A DNA stretch of 13,034 bases from CAZWVR01 sp964637235 (GTDB lineage: Bacteria; Bacteroidota; Bacteroidia; Bacteroidales; S143-33), in assembly GCA_964637235.1 (NCBI GenBank), contig CAZWVR010000074.1, positions 1 to 13,034 on the forward strand, in the 5' to 3' direction. A model generated the notes under the pieces. The model was not told the DNA's origin. It was given only the letters and a program-made list of their open reading frames with translations, and did not search any database. The position numbers were made by a program, and so were the translations under genes. Position 1 is the stretch's first letter; every line of letters starts with the position of its first letter. Of the stretch, positions 1 to 7,866 are shown one piece after another.

Positions 1-174
1 ATTGCACAGCAGAATACCGAAGATTTTAATCTGAAAATCAGACAAATAATAAACAATATAGACCAGATACGAGAAGAGAAAAAACAACGCTATGAGTATG
101 CCCAAAAATTTTCGTGGGAAACAGAAGCAGAGAAACTCTTAAAAATTGTTCATAATATCCTGGAAAGTAAATGA
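1..174 (+). CDS. C-terminal fragment, probable glycosyltransferase (GT4-like), cut by window edge
   Basis: Frame 1 is open from the first base and ends at a TGA at 172-174, giving 57 residues with no start in the window. The last part reads YAQKFSWETEAEKLLKIV followed by a short helix. An A-x-x-FSWE-x-x-A-x-K-LL pattern just before the stop is typical of the final helix of GT-B fold family 4 glycosyltransferases, which make polysaccharide or glycolipid. This tail is the only evidence, so the assignment is tentative and the substrate unknown. The earlier residues are rich in Gln, Asn, Ile and Lys and look helical. The gene converges on the minus-strand oxidoreductase operon, with the hairpin at 206-256 between them. 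Confidence 0.5.
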   Translation: MAQQNTEDFNLKIRQIINNIDQIREEKKQRYEYAQKFSWETEAEKLLKIVHNILESK

Positions 175-205
175 ATTTAGAATTAAACAATTACTCTAAT
201 AACAA

Positions 206-256
206 AAACCGCGGGGTAATATTTAGCAAAATGTAATAACAGTCACCCCGCGGTTT
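206..256 (-). terminator. Rho-independent terminator between convergent genes
   Basis: A perfect 12-bp inverted repeat, AAACCGCGGGGT at 206-217 and ACCCCGCGGTTT at 245-256, encloses a 27-base loop. Read on the minus strand the stem runs into TTTTTGTTATT, a reasonable U-tract, so it most likely ends the oxidoreductase operon whose last stop codon is at 265-267. On the plus strand the stem is followed by AGTGTTAATT, a poor U-tract, so it would be a weaker terminator for the upstream plus-strand gene. The loop is longer than usual. Confidence 0.75.
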
Positions 257-264
257 AGTGTTAA

Positions 265-831
265 TTAAGCTTTTTGCTCTTGTAAAACGTGAACTGTTTT
301 AATAATTTCCATACCACGTTTAATAGCCTCTTCATTAAGAGGGAGCAAATGGTGATAACGTTCTGGTAAAGATTTTTTCAGACCAGCAATTACATTATCA
401 AATTCTACTATTGGTTTTACTTTTAAGAAGCCGCCAAGCATAACCATATTTGCAATTTTAGGATTACCCATTTTTGCGGCTTCTTTGGTAGCACTTACAA
501 TGTATATATTTATATCTCTACGTTCTGGATGCCTTACAATAGCATTATCATCATATATTAGTAATCCGCCGGGTTTAACCCTTGGCTCAAATTTATCCAT
601 TGATTGCTGGTTAAATATTATAGCAGTATCATAGACTGTAAGTATAGGCGAACTAATACGTTCATCGCTTAATATAACTGTAACATTAGCAGTTCCCCCA
701 CGCATTTCAGGTCCATAAGATGGGAACCAGCTAACTTCTTGTCCTTGCATTATACCTGAATATGCCAAAATTTTACCTAAGGAAAGTACACCTTGTCCAC
801 CGAAGCCTGCTATTATGATTTCTTCTGTCAT
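265..831 (-). CDS. korC: 2-oxoacid:ferredoxin oxidoreductase, gamma subunit (VorC/KorC type)
   Basis: This is the gamma subunit of a CoA-dependent 2-oxoacid:ferredoxin oxidoreductase, which oxidatively decarboxylates a 2-oxoacid to acyl-CoA and reduces ferredoxin in the cytoplasm. The 188-residue protein matches the POR gamma family over its full length. It has the glycine-rich IIIAGFGGQGVLSLGKILAY near the N-terminus and then SYGPEMRGGTANVTVILSDE and KPGGLLIYDD. I chose the ATG at 829-831 because MTEEIIIAGFGGQGV is the usual family N-terminus and an A-rich leader precedes it. An in-frame ATG at 853-855 would add eight residues (MFNSKTKK) and overlap the upstream stop as TAATG, so it cannot be excluded. 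It is the last gene of the operon, 23 bases after the beta subunit, and is followed by a terminator hairpin. Confidence 0.93.
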   Translation of the reverse strand: MTEEIIIAGFGGQGVLSLGKILAYSGIMQGQEVSWFPSYGPEMRGGTANVTVILSDERISSPILTVYDTAIIFNQQSMDKFEPRVKPGGLLIYDDNAIVRHPERRDINIYIVSATKEAAKMGNPKIANMVMLGGFLKVKPIVEFDNVIAGLKKSLPERYHHLLPLNEEAIKRGMEIIKTVHVLQEQKA

Positions 832-854
832 TTTTTTTGTTTTTGAGTTAAACA

Positions 855-1643
855 TTATTTTTTACCGACGTCTTTAAGATCGCCGAGTTTATAAAATTTG
901 AGCATATTTTCTTCAAGCCATTTATTTGCTTGAAGCGGTGTCATTTTCCAACCGGAGTTGCAGTTTGAAACTATTTCAATAAAAGTAGTACCTCGTCCTT
1001 CTAACTGATATTTGATAGCTTTTTGCATTGCTTTTTTTGTTTTTCTAACCAATGCAGGAGTATGAACAGCTTGACGAGTAACATAGGCAGTTCCGGGCAA
1101 CTGGGCTACTATTTCCGTAATTTTAAGGGGATATCCCATAAGTCTATGATCACGTCCATAAGGAGTTGTAGAAGTTTTCATACCCAATAATGTAGTAGGC
1201 GCCATTTGACCTCCGGTCATACCATATATTCCGTTATTGATGAATATTATTGTTATATTTTCCCCACGATTGCAAGTATGTATAGTTTCGCTAGTTCCGA
1301 TAGCAGCGAGGTCTCCATCACCTTGGTATGTAAATACTATTTTATCCGGTCTTACTCTTTTCATACCAGTAGCGAGAGCAGTAGCTCTACCATGCGGAGC
1401 TTCAACCATATCAATGTTCATAAATTCATAAGATAGAACAGAGCAACCTACTGAGGCAACACCTAAGGTATCGGACTGTAAGCCCATCTCGTCAATAACT
1501 TCCATAAATAAACGGTGTGCCACGCCGTGTCCACAGCCCGGACAATAGCTAAAAACTTTATCGGTCAGTAGAGAAGTTTTTTTAAAGATAACCTGACCTT
1601 TTTTTATGATTTCTTCCGGTGAAATTTTTATATCTTGTGCCAT
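855..1643 (-). CDS. korB: 2-oxoacid:ferredoxin oxidoreductase, beta subunit (TPP-binding)
   Basis: This 262-residue protein is the catalytic thiamine diphosphate subunit. CPGCGHG at 34-40 opens the domain. GDGDLAAIG from 108 and NNGIYGMTGGQ from 136 are the TPP/Mg-binding motifs. Cys34, Cys37, Cys67 and Cys228 are spaced like the four ligands of the proximal [4Fe-4S] cluster in the beta subunits of known two-subunit archaeal enzymes, so the cluster should be intact. APHGRATALATGMK is also typical. The ATG at 1641-1643 lies 4 bases after the vorB stop and has a strong Shine-Dalgarno sequence upstream. Specificity cannot be read from this subunit; KorB, VorA and PorB names are all used for homologues, and korB is used here as the family label. 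Confidence 0.95.
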   Translation of the reverse strand: MAQDIKISPEEIIKKGQVIFKKTSLLTDKVFSYCPGCGHGVAHRLFMEVIDEMGLQSDTLGVASVGCSVLSYEFMNIDMVEAPHGRATALATGMKRVRPDKIVFTYQGDGDLAAIGTSETIHTCNRGENITIIFINNGIYGMTGGQMAPTTLLGMKTSTTPYGRDHRLMGYPLKITEIVAQLPGTAYVTRQAVHTPALVRKTKKAMQKAIKYQLEGRGTTFIEIVSNCNSGWKMTPLQANKWLEENMLKFYKLGDLKDVGKK

Positions 1644-1647
1644 TTTT

Positions 1648-2736
1648 TTACCCTCCTATAATTTTGGTTTTTAGAACATCGAGTATTTCTTCTGGTGAAG
1701 GTATCATACCACCAAGACGACCATAATGCTCAACTGGAACTTTACACTCAGTAGCGAGTTTGACATCCTCAACCATTTGACCGAGGCTCATTTCTACTGT
1801 CAAGACGCCTTTAAGTTGCGGTACGAGTTTACGAATAGGTTCATATGGGAAAGGATAAAGTGTTATCGGTCTTAATAAACCGAGTTTTATACCTTGTTCA
1901 CGAGCTAATTGCATAGTTTTTTGGCTAATTCTGGAACTTGAACCATAAGCGACAATAAGATATTCAGCGTCTTCGGTGTTAAAAGTTTCGTAACGGACTT
2001 CATTTTTTTCAATTTCCTCGTATTTCTTTTTAAGCTTCAAGACGAATTGTTCTTGTGTTTCTGGTACAAGATCCAATGAAGTAATAACGTGTCTTTTATT
2101 CTTACCGGGTTTATATCCGACAAGTGCCCAATCTCCGTGCATTTGTTCTATTTCTTCATTAGTCCAGCGAGGGATTGGATCAAATAGTTCTACTTTTTCC
2201 ATCATTTGTCCGATAACGCCGTCGGAAAGTATCATAACAGGATTAAGATACTTAAATGCCAAATCAAAAGCTAATGGTACGAAATCAGCCATTTCTTGGA
2301 CAGAAGCAGGGGCAAGTACTATCAAGTGATAATCTCCGTGTCCACCGCCTTTTGTGGCTTGGAAATAATCTGCCTGGGAAGGTTGTATTGTTCCCAAGCC
2401 GGGACCTCCACGAACTACATTGACTATTACAGCAGGAACTTCTGAACCTGCTATGTACGATATACCTTCCTGCATAAGAGAGATACCCGGACTTGAGGAG
2501 GTTGTAATTACTTTTTTACCACAAGAAGCAGCACCGTAAACCATATTTATTGCTGCAAGCTCACTTTCTGCTTGCAGAACCACCATTCCGGTTCTTTCCC
2601 AAGGTTTTTCAGCTGTCAAATATTCTATGACTTCCGACTGAGGGGTTATAGGATAGCCAAAGTAGGCATCAACACCCGCTCTTATCATTGCTTCGGCAAT
2701 GGCTTCATTGCCTTTCATTAGTCTTACTTCTCCCAT
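1648..2736 (-). CDS. vorB: 2-oxoacid:ferredoxin oxidoreductase, alpha subunit (2-ketoisovalerate type, VorB)
   Basis: This is the alpha subunit, carrying the pyrimidine-side half of the TPP site. The 362-residue protein has the POR N-terminal domain first, with MKGNEAIAEA, FGYPITPQSE at 26-35, QAESELAAINM from 55 and GGPGLGTIQPSQADYF from 110. Then comes a transketolase-C-like domain with IVAYGSSSRI from 261 and LLRPITLYPFP from 287. The PITPQSE, QAESE and GGGHGDYH wording fits the VorB (2-ketoisovalerate) group better than KorA (2-oxoglutarate), although annotation systems also call it KorA. The ATG at 2734-2736 gives the expected family start MGEVRLMKGNEA. A longer reading from a TTG at 2764-2766, overlapping the ferredoxin stop, adds ten unlikely residues encoded by an A-rich leader. 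The gap from the ferredoxin gene is 26 bases. Confidence 0.93.
   Translation of the reverse strand: MGEVRLMKGNEAIAEAMIRAGVDAYFGYPITPQSEVIEYLTAEKPWERTGMVVLQAESELAAINMVYGAASCGKKVITTSSSPGISLMQEGISYIAGSEVPAVIVNVVRGGPGLGTIQPSQADYFQATKGGGHGDYHLIVLAPASVQEMADFVPLAFDLAFKYLNPVMILSDGVIGQMMEKVELFDPIPRWTNEEIEQMHGDWALVGYKPGKNKRHVITSLDLVPETQEQFVLKLKKKYEEIEKNEVRYETFNTEDAEYLIVAYGSSSRISQKTMQLAREQGIKLGLLRPITLYPFPYEPIRKLVPQLKGVLTVEMSLGQMVEDVKLATECKVPVEHYGRLGGMIPSPEEILDVLKTKIIGG
1651..1657 (-). promoter_or_regulatory. Shine-Dalgarno sequence of the beta-subunit gene
   Basis: On the minus strand AGGAGGG lies 7 bases upstream of the korB ATG, inside the last codons of vorB (encoding its C-terminal Ile-Gly-Gly). 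It is a near-perfect anti-16S match at good spacing. None of the other starts in this window has a comparable site; they have A-rich leaders or stop-start overlaps instead, as is usual in Bacteroidota. Confidence 0.7.
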
Positions 2737-2762
2737 TTTATTTTTTGTTTTTAATGTTAAAC

Positions 2763-3005
2763 TCAAACTTTTTTAGGTGTTTCAATTTTCATACGATAAA
2801 CAGTGATAACAACATCAGGACATACCATCGCACAGTTAGTACATCCATTACAAGCTTCTGGCTTTACCATATACGAATAATGATAACCTTTGATGTTCAC
2901 TTCTTCGCTCATAGCTAAAACATCAAAGGGACAGGCTTCTACGCAAAGTTCGCAACCTTTGCACCTGTCAACGTCAATAACGACTGTTCCTACAACTTTT
3001 GCCAT
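2763..3005 (-). CDS. korD: Two-[4Fe-4S] ferredoxin-like delta subunit of the oxidoreductase
   Basis: An 80-residue electron-transfer subunit with two classical 4Fe-4S motifs: Cys15, Cys18, Cys21, Cys25-Pro and Cys52, Cys55, Cys58, Cys62-Pro. It should carry electrons from the TPP subunit's cluster to free ferredoxin. The linker between the motifs (about residues 27-48) is longer than in minimal clostridial ferredoxins but usual for Por/Kor/Vor delta subunits. It starts at an ATG 12 bases after the aminotransferase stop and precedes vorB, so the four oxidoreductase subunits are contiguous in the order delta, alpha, beta, gamma. Confidence 0.93.
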   Translation of the reverse strand: MAKVVGTVVIDVDRCKGCELCVEACPFDVLAMSEEVNIKGYHYSYMVKPEACNGCTNCAMVCPDVVITVYRMKIETPKKV

Positions 3006-3017
3006 AATTATTATTTT

Positions 3018-4334
3018 TTAGTTTGAAAAATCTTTATGAAATTGTTTTAAACGTTCCTCCAATAAAGGAAAATATTCAGGCAGAACTTGTGAAACACAGG
3101 CACGTATGCCTTCTCGTTTGCTACCTGTAATTTTCAATGATATTGCACTTATACCATAGTAAAGTAAATTTTCAATTAAAGTATTTGTATTCATATTTGG
3201 ATAACTCAATGTAAAATAAAAACCATCGGCAATAGGTTTATCCTCGTCTTTATCGTAAACTATATTAAATCCGTTTTCTGTAAATAGTTTTTTCATAATT
3301 CTCGCACGTTCGGCATAAGGTTTTACACCTTCTACAAAATTATATCTTCCTTCATTAACCTCCTTCAAAATTGCAGCAAGAGCTTTTTGTGCTGAATGAT
3401 TAACCCCTGCGGAAAGAGCATAAAGAGCTCCATAGATCAACGAATAACCGAATTTATCAGTTTTATAATAATTTTTCAAATGTGGAAAACTTTTGTTAAA
3501 TAAATATGGAGAAACGACGATAATACCTATTCTTTCTCCTCCGAAGCTAAAAATCTTAGAGCTGGAAAGCATTATTGTGTAATTATCCGTATAATTGGCA
3601 ACTGTTTTTTGATATGGAGGCTCTCCCGGTACTGAAATATCTTCGCGGAAGTCCATTCCAAAGTATGCAATATCTTCAATGACAACAACATTGTATTTTG
3701 TAGCTAATTCTCCGATTATCTGCAATTCGCGCTCTGTAAAAGATATCCAAGTCGGATTATTAGGATTAGAATACAAAACTGCTGAAAATTCACCTCTTTT
3801 TAAAAAGCTTTCCAATTTATCTCTTAATTTTTCTCCACGATAGTCGTAGATATCGAAATTTTCGTATTCAATTCCCAATACATCACATTGCTGTTTTTGA
3901 ACAGGGAAGCCAGGATCAATAAAAAGAATTTTATTTTGTTTTTCACGCAATCGATTTATAACTAAAAATAGAGCAAATGCTGACTGCATTGAACCAACAG
4001 CAGGTACACAATGCTCAGGCAAAACATCAATATTCATAAAAAGTTTCACAAAGCGTGCAGCTTCCTCCTTTAATTCTTTAATTCCTTCGATCATAGGATA
4101 CTTAGCAGCTACGCCACTACGAAGTGCTTCTATTTCAGCGTCTATCATTATAGAAGGGGGCTGCAAACCCGGCACGCCCATCTCCATGCGTATATATTTT
4201 TTCCCAGTAGCTGCTTCTATTTCATTTACAAGTCTAACTATCTCACGAATAGTAGCAATATCCAGATGTCCCTTTAAACCTGATTTTAAAAGTTTGTCCT
4301 TAACAATCTCATAATCTATCGGAGTATTTCTCAT
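3018..4334 (-). CDS. PLP-dependent aminotransferase, class I/II (fold type I)
   Basis: The 438-residue protein is a full-length fold type I aminotransferase. Numbered from the ATG at 4332-4334, SNPNNPT holds the PLP-contacting Asn193, EDIAYFG holds Asp221 (pyridine N) and Tyr224, SSSKIFSFGGERIG holds the Schiff-base Lys260 and the phosphate-binding Arg268, and Arg411 in GIRACVS is the likely substrate-carboxylate Arg. GVPGLQPP near residue 53 and AVGSMQSAF near 112 complete the site. It is cytoplasmic and first in the operon, 12 bases from the ferredoxin subunit, so it probably makes or consumes the 2-oxoacid used by the oxidoreductase. The amino acid is not evident; branched-chain donors are inferred from vorB. 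A GTG at 4347-4349 would add five residues (MKKKL), but the ATG fits the promoter position better. Confidence 0.88.
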   Translation of the reverse strand: MRNTPIDYEIVKDKLLKSGLKGHLDIATIREIVRLVNEIEAATGKKYIRMEMGVPGLQPPSIMIDAEIEALRSGVAAKYPMIEGIKELKEEAARFVKLFMNIDVLPEHCVPAVGSMQSAFALFLVINRLREKQNKILFIDPGFPVQKQQCDVLGIEYENFDIYDYRGEKLRDKLESFLKRGEFSAVLYSNPNNPTWISFTERELQIIGELATKYNVVVIEDIAYFGMDFREDISVPGEPPYQKTVANYTDNYTIMLSSSKIFSFGGERIGIIVVSPYLFNKSFPHLKNYYKTDKFGYSLIYGALYALSAGVNHSAQKALAAILKEVNEGRYNFVEGVKPYAERARIMKKLFTENGFNIVYDKDEDKPIADGFYFTLSYPNMNTNTLIENLLYYGISAISLKITGSKREGIRACVSQVLPEYFPLLEERLKQFHKDFSN

Positions 4335-4352
4335 AAGTTTTTTTTTCACAGG

Positions 4353-4382
4353 TAAAGGTAAAAATTTTTTTTACATATACAA
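4353..4382 (-). promoter_or_regulatory. Candidate Bacteroidota promoter of the aminotransferase-oxidoreductase operon
   Basis: In the 109-base gap the minus strand has TACCTTTA at 4353-4360, seven of eight to TAnnTTTG, with TTG at 4380-4382 (ATTG including the preceding base) 19 bases upstream as a -33 element. Transcription would begin near 4347, giving a short leader before the ATG at 4334. The match is imperfect in an AT-rich stretch. The rest of the gap shows no convincing terminator hairpin for the upstream glycosyltransferase gene, so some read-through is possible. Confidence 0.4.
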
Positions 4383-4443
4383 TGATTTTTGACAACTAAA
4401 AAAAGTTTTAATAAAAACAAGAAAACACATAAAGGCAAGCAGA

Positions 4444-5886
4444 TTATTCGGCTTTTATTACCGATAAATATACAGACCGAACACGTTTTGCAGCTGTTTC
4501 CCATTTTAAATTATCAACCTCTTGCTTAGCATATTTTTTAAACATAGTAGCTATACCTTCATATTTGACCAAAGCATAGACTGCATCAGCTATCGCATGG
4601 GTATCCCAAAAATCTATTTTTATGGCATGATGTAAAACTTCGGAAACACCAGACTGCTTAGATATAATCACTGGTACATTAGAACGCATAGCTTCTAATG
4701 GAGATATTCCAAAAGGTTCTGATATTGAAGGCATAACATAGACATCTGAAATATCAAACATTCTAACAACTTCTTCACCTCTCAAAAAATCAGTAAAATG
4801 AAACTTATCCATTATTCCCAAAGAAGCAGCATAACGTATCATTCTATAAAACATATCTCCACTACCAGCCATTACAAAACGAACATCATCGGTTTTAGAT
4901 AAAATTAAACTTGCAGCTTCTACAAAATATTCAGGTCCTTTTTGAAAAGTTATACGTCCCAAAAAAGTCACTATTTTTTCAGGCACTGTTTTTACATACT
5001 TAACATGTCTTGATAAAGGCTCAACTGCATTATGAACGACTACAATTTTTTGAGGATCTATGCCATAACGTTTTACTATAATCTGCTTAGTCCAATTACT
5101 AACGCTAATAATTCTATCAGCATTTTGCATACCATACCTTTCAATCTCATAGACAACACGATTTATATTTTCTCCACTTCTATCGAATTCCGTAGCATGA
5201 ACATGTATTACCAAAGGTTTTCCACTAACTTTTTTTGCCTCAACTCCTGCTAAATATGTTAGCCAATCATGTGCATGAATAACATCAAAATTGTATTTTG
5301 AAGCAATTTCTCCACCAACTATGGCATAATTTTTTACTTCCTCTAATAAATTTGCTCCGTATTTTCCGCTGAAAGTAAAATGTTTTACAAAATAATCTGT
5401 ATCGGTATGTAAATGACCTAATTTCATTACTGTCAGCTCTCCATTTTCACTAATAAAAATCTGTTTTTTCTCACTAAGTAATTTATTGCGTTTTGAAATA
5501 TCCAAAGATTGCAAATATTTCTCAAAATTTTCTGCACTTAAATAAGGAATTAAAGGGGAGTCGACTTTTATACGAATTACATTTTTTAAAAACTCCTCAA
5601 ATTCATATATTTTATCAATGTCTTGAAATTTTTGTTTTGAGATTTTTAACACAGAAAAGTCTTGATAGTCAAAAAACTTCTTTTTATAAGAAAATTTAAC
5701 TGGTATATCCTCAGCACCTACTAAATGAGCTACGCTTTTATCTTCATCTCCAAATAGCTTAGGTACAACAAAAATTATTTGGACATCTCCGAGTTGTGAA
5801 AGAGCTTTTGTCAAACCATAGCTTGCAGTTCCCAGACCACCACTGATATGAGGCGGAAATTCCCATCCAAACATTAAAACTTTCAT
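4444..5886 (-). CDS. Glycogen/starch-synthase-like glycosyltransferase (GT-B fold, GT4/GT5-like)
   Basis: The 480-residue protein begins MKVLMFGWEFPPHISGGLGTA, the nucleotide-sugar-binding start of bacterial and archaeal glycogen-synthase-like enzymes. Residues of about 46-185 are a charged insertion not seen in short GT4 enzymes. HAHDWLTY from 204 ends the acceptor half and HVHATEFDRSG from 228 follows it. The donor half has LGRITFQKGP (Arg311, Lys316) and the E-x7-E motif SEPFGISPLEA (Glu390, Glu398). It probably extends an alpha-1,4-glucan from UDP- or ADP-glucose in the cytoplasm. I chose the ATG at 5884-5886 because it overlaps the debranching-enzyme stop as ATGA and fits the family start; an ATG at 5896-5898 would add four residues. 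The debranching enzyme upstream supports a glycogen role. Confidence 0.87.
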   Translation of the reverse strand: MKVLMFGWEFPPHISGGLGTASYGLTKALSQLGDVQIIFVVPKLFGDEDKSVAHLVGAEDIPVKFSYKKKFFDYQDFSVLKISKQKFQDIDKIYEFEEFLKNVIRIKVDSPLIPYLSAENFEKYLQSLDISKRNKLLSEKKQIFISENGELTVMKLGHLHTDTDYFVKHFTFSGKYGANLLEEVKNYAIVGGEIASKYNFDVIHAHDWLTYLAGVEAKKVSGKPLVIHVHATEFDRSGENINRVVYEIERYGMQNADRIISVSNWTKQIIVKRYGIDPQKIVVVHNAVEPLSRHVKYVKTVPEKIVTFLGRITFQKGPEYFVEAASLILSKTDDVRFVMAGSGDMFYRMIRYAASLGIMDKFHFTDFLRGEEVVRMFDISDVYVMPSISEPFGISPLEAMRSNVPVIISKQSGVSEVLHHAIKIDFWDTHAIADAVYALVKYEGIATMFKKYAKQEVDNLKWETAAKRVRSVYLSVIKAE

Positions 5887-7847
5887 TTGCTCTCCCATTT
5901 AAAAAGTTTATCAAAATTATCCATCATATATTTTATTCTTAGAAGTTCAGCAACACTCCAAGCTTGGGAAATTGCGCCTTTGGGTTCATAAGGAGGATCT
6001 CCGTCAAAAATTTCAGATATAGTACCCAATGCGCCACGAGAAAGTTCTTCCTCAAAATTTTTATATGCTCGACGAGCAAAAGAGAGCCCACTTTTACCAT
6101 ATATCCGCAAGTAAGCCTCTACATAATGACCTAAAAGCCATACCCATACAGTACCCTGATGATAAGCTAAATCTCGTTGCCTCTGGTCTCCTTCATATTT
6201 ACCTTTATAATCTTTATGGTATGGAGAAAGAGTACGCAATCCCTTAGGAGTTAATAGATGCAATTCTATAACTTTTAGTATTTTCTGAGCTTGTACTTTA
6301 TTAACCATGCGATATGGCAAAGACAATGCTATAACCTGATTAGGACGAATGGAAAAATCTGGCTTTAAATCCCAATCCAAATAATCAGCAAGATATTCTT
6401 TTTCTGACGAATAAAAATATTGCAAAAAAGATTCCTTTATCTTATGAGGCAAATCCTTCCACTGTTTAATAAAAGTTTCTTTACCTAATATTTTTGCAGC
6501 TTCAAGAGCGAAGCTAACAGCATTATACCACAAAGCATTTATTTCCACAGGATATCCAATTCGTGGGGTGACAGGCTTTCCGTCCACAATTGCATCCATC
6601 CATGTAAGAGCTTTGCCACTAATTCCACCTCCTATAAGATAATTGTCACGCATTCCAATATTATAATGGGTTCCCTTTCTATAAGATTGCAAAATATGCT
6701 CTATTTTTTTCCAAAATCCAGAAAGGAAACTCTTATCCTTAGAATATATAAACAACTGCTGCAAAGCCCATATAAACCAAAGAGGAGCATCAATAGAATT
6801 ATAATCTGCATTAGGAGTAATTTCTGAATTCGGGAATAAGCCATCTTTTATATGCTCACTCATTGAATGCAAGACATTCTTTGCTGTTTTCATGTCATTT
6901 AAACCAATAGCCAGACCCGGTAGAGAAATAAAAGTATCTCTTGCCCATACCCCAAACCATGGAAAACCAGCTATAATATATGTTTTATTGCCATATTTAT
7001 AAAAAAATTGTTGAGCAGAATTTTTAAGGTTATTTTCAAAATTATTTCTCGGAATTCTTTTTTTAAGCTCAATAGTAAATTTACGCTTTACAGAAAGCGG
7101 GTTAATAGGCTCTTTACCCACAGAAAAAACAACGCTTTCACCCTTTTTTATAGGAAATTCAAAAAAGCCAACAGAAAATAAATCTTCTTGATATTCATAA
7201 CCACGTTTTCGCTCCTCCTCATATTCTACATTATAATACCAATCAGGTGCATGAGTATATTCCACAGGTTTTGAAGCTTGTAAATATAAGGCAGGATAAC
7301 CTAAATACATACGATATTTGATACCATTTTCTACTGGCTCATATTTCGTAATTACATCAAAATTAGCCTTTGAAAGCCTATGCCTCTGTCTGTATGCAAA
7401 AAAAGGCTGCAATCTTAAAAAAGTTGGAGAATGAGCATCAATCAAAGTATAACGTAAAAGTATTCTTTCCTCCTTCTCCGAAAGCAAAGCTTCCTTTTTT
7501 AAAATAACACCACCTACTCTATAAATATGAGTAGGTATAGGATCTGTATAAAAATCTCTAAGATATTTATGCCCCTGTGGGTGATATGTTCCCGGATATT
7601 TTCTAAGGGCTAAATGAAACTCACGCTCTCTCTGTATAACAGTTTCATCAATAGCGGAAAGCAAAACATGCCATTCATTATCAATATTTGGACAAGGACA
7701 CACTAATAAACCATGATATTTACGCGTATTACAGAATACTAACGTAGTACACGCATAAGATCCGGAATGATTGGAACGCAACAACTCCCTTTTAAGGGAA
7801 TAATTTAAATTCGTAAGTAAATGTTTATCAATTTTAATAAAGTTCAT
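5883..7847 (-). CDS. Glycogen debranching enzyme, amylo-alpha-1,6-glucosidase (GH133 type)
   Basis: A 654-residue cytoplasmic enzyme predicted to cleave alpha-1,6 branch points of glycogen. The N-terminal beta-rich domain (about 1-260) has the typical SNHSGSYACTTL and NTRKYHGLLV. The C-terminal alpha/alpha barrel (about 275-645) has GFPWFGVWARDTFISLPGL from 294, TWMDAIVDGKPVTPR from 415, VEINALWYNAV from 434, RPNQVIALSLP from 501, YEGDQRQRDLAYHQGTVW from 551 and SEIFDGDPP from 611. Asp418 and Glu612 sit in motifs that carry the proposed catalytic acids in this family (by analogy, not shown here). The length fits the Bacteroidota form. It starts 19 bases after the M23 gene and overlaps the glycosyltransferase by 4 bases (ATGA), suggesting coupled translation. 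Confidence 0.93.
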   Translation of the reverse strand: MNFIKIDKHLLTNLNYSLKRELLRSNHSGSYACTTLVFCNTRKYHGLLVCPCPNIDNEWHVLLSAIDETVIQREREFHLALRKYPGTYHPQGHKYLRDFYTDPIPTHIYRVGGVILKKEALLSEKEERILLRYTLIDAHSPTFLRLQPFFAYRQRHRLSKANFDVITKYEPVENGIKYRMYLGYPALYLQASKPVEYTHAPDWYYNVEYEEERKRGYEYQEDLFSVGFFEFPIKKGESVVFSVGKEPINPLSVKRKFTIELKKRIPRNNFENNLKNSAQQFFYKYGNKTYIIAGFPWFGVWARDTFISLPGLAIGLNDMKTAKNVLHSMSEHIKDGLFPNSEITPNADYNSIDAPLWFIWALQQLFIYSKDKSFLSGFWKKIEHILQSYRKGTHYNIGMRDNYLIGGGISGKALTWMDAIVDGKPVTPRIGYPVEINALWYNAVSFALEAAKILGKETFIKQWKDLPHKIKESFLQYFYSSEKEYLADYLDWDLKPDFSIRPNQVIALSLPYRMVNKVQAQKILKVIELHLLTPKGLRTLSPYHKDYKGKYEGDQRQRDLAYHQGTVWVWLLGHYVEAYLRIYGKSGLSFARRAYKNFEEELSRGALGTISEIFDGDPPYEPKGAISQAWSVAELLRIKYMMDNFDKLFKWESK

Positions 7848-7866
7848 AGACTAATTTTTTTAAGCT

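Noticed and set aside
1206..1436. Plus-strand open frames opposite korB (1206-1436 and 1237-1431)
   Set aside because: They lie wholly antisense to a strongly conserved gene and show no family motif, signal peptide or promoter.
2734..2766. TTG start for vorB overlapping the ferredoxin stop codon
   Set aside because: It adds ten residues encoded by an A-rich leader that do not fit the family N-terminus; the ATG at 2734-2736 gives the expected MGEVRLMKGNEA.
4332..4349. GTG start for the aminotransferase
   Set aside because: Adds only MKKKL and would place the start codon at or before the predicted transcription start; the ATG at 4332-4334 is preferred.
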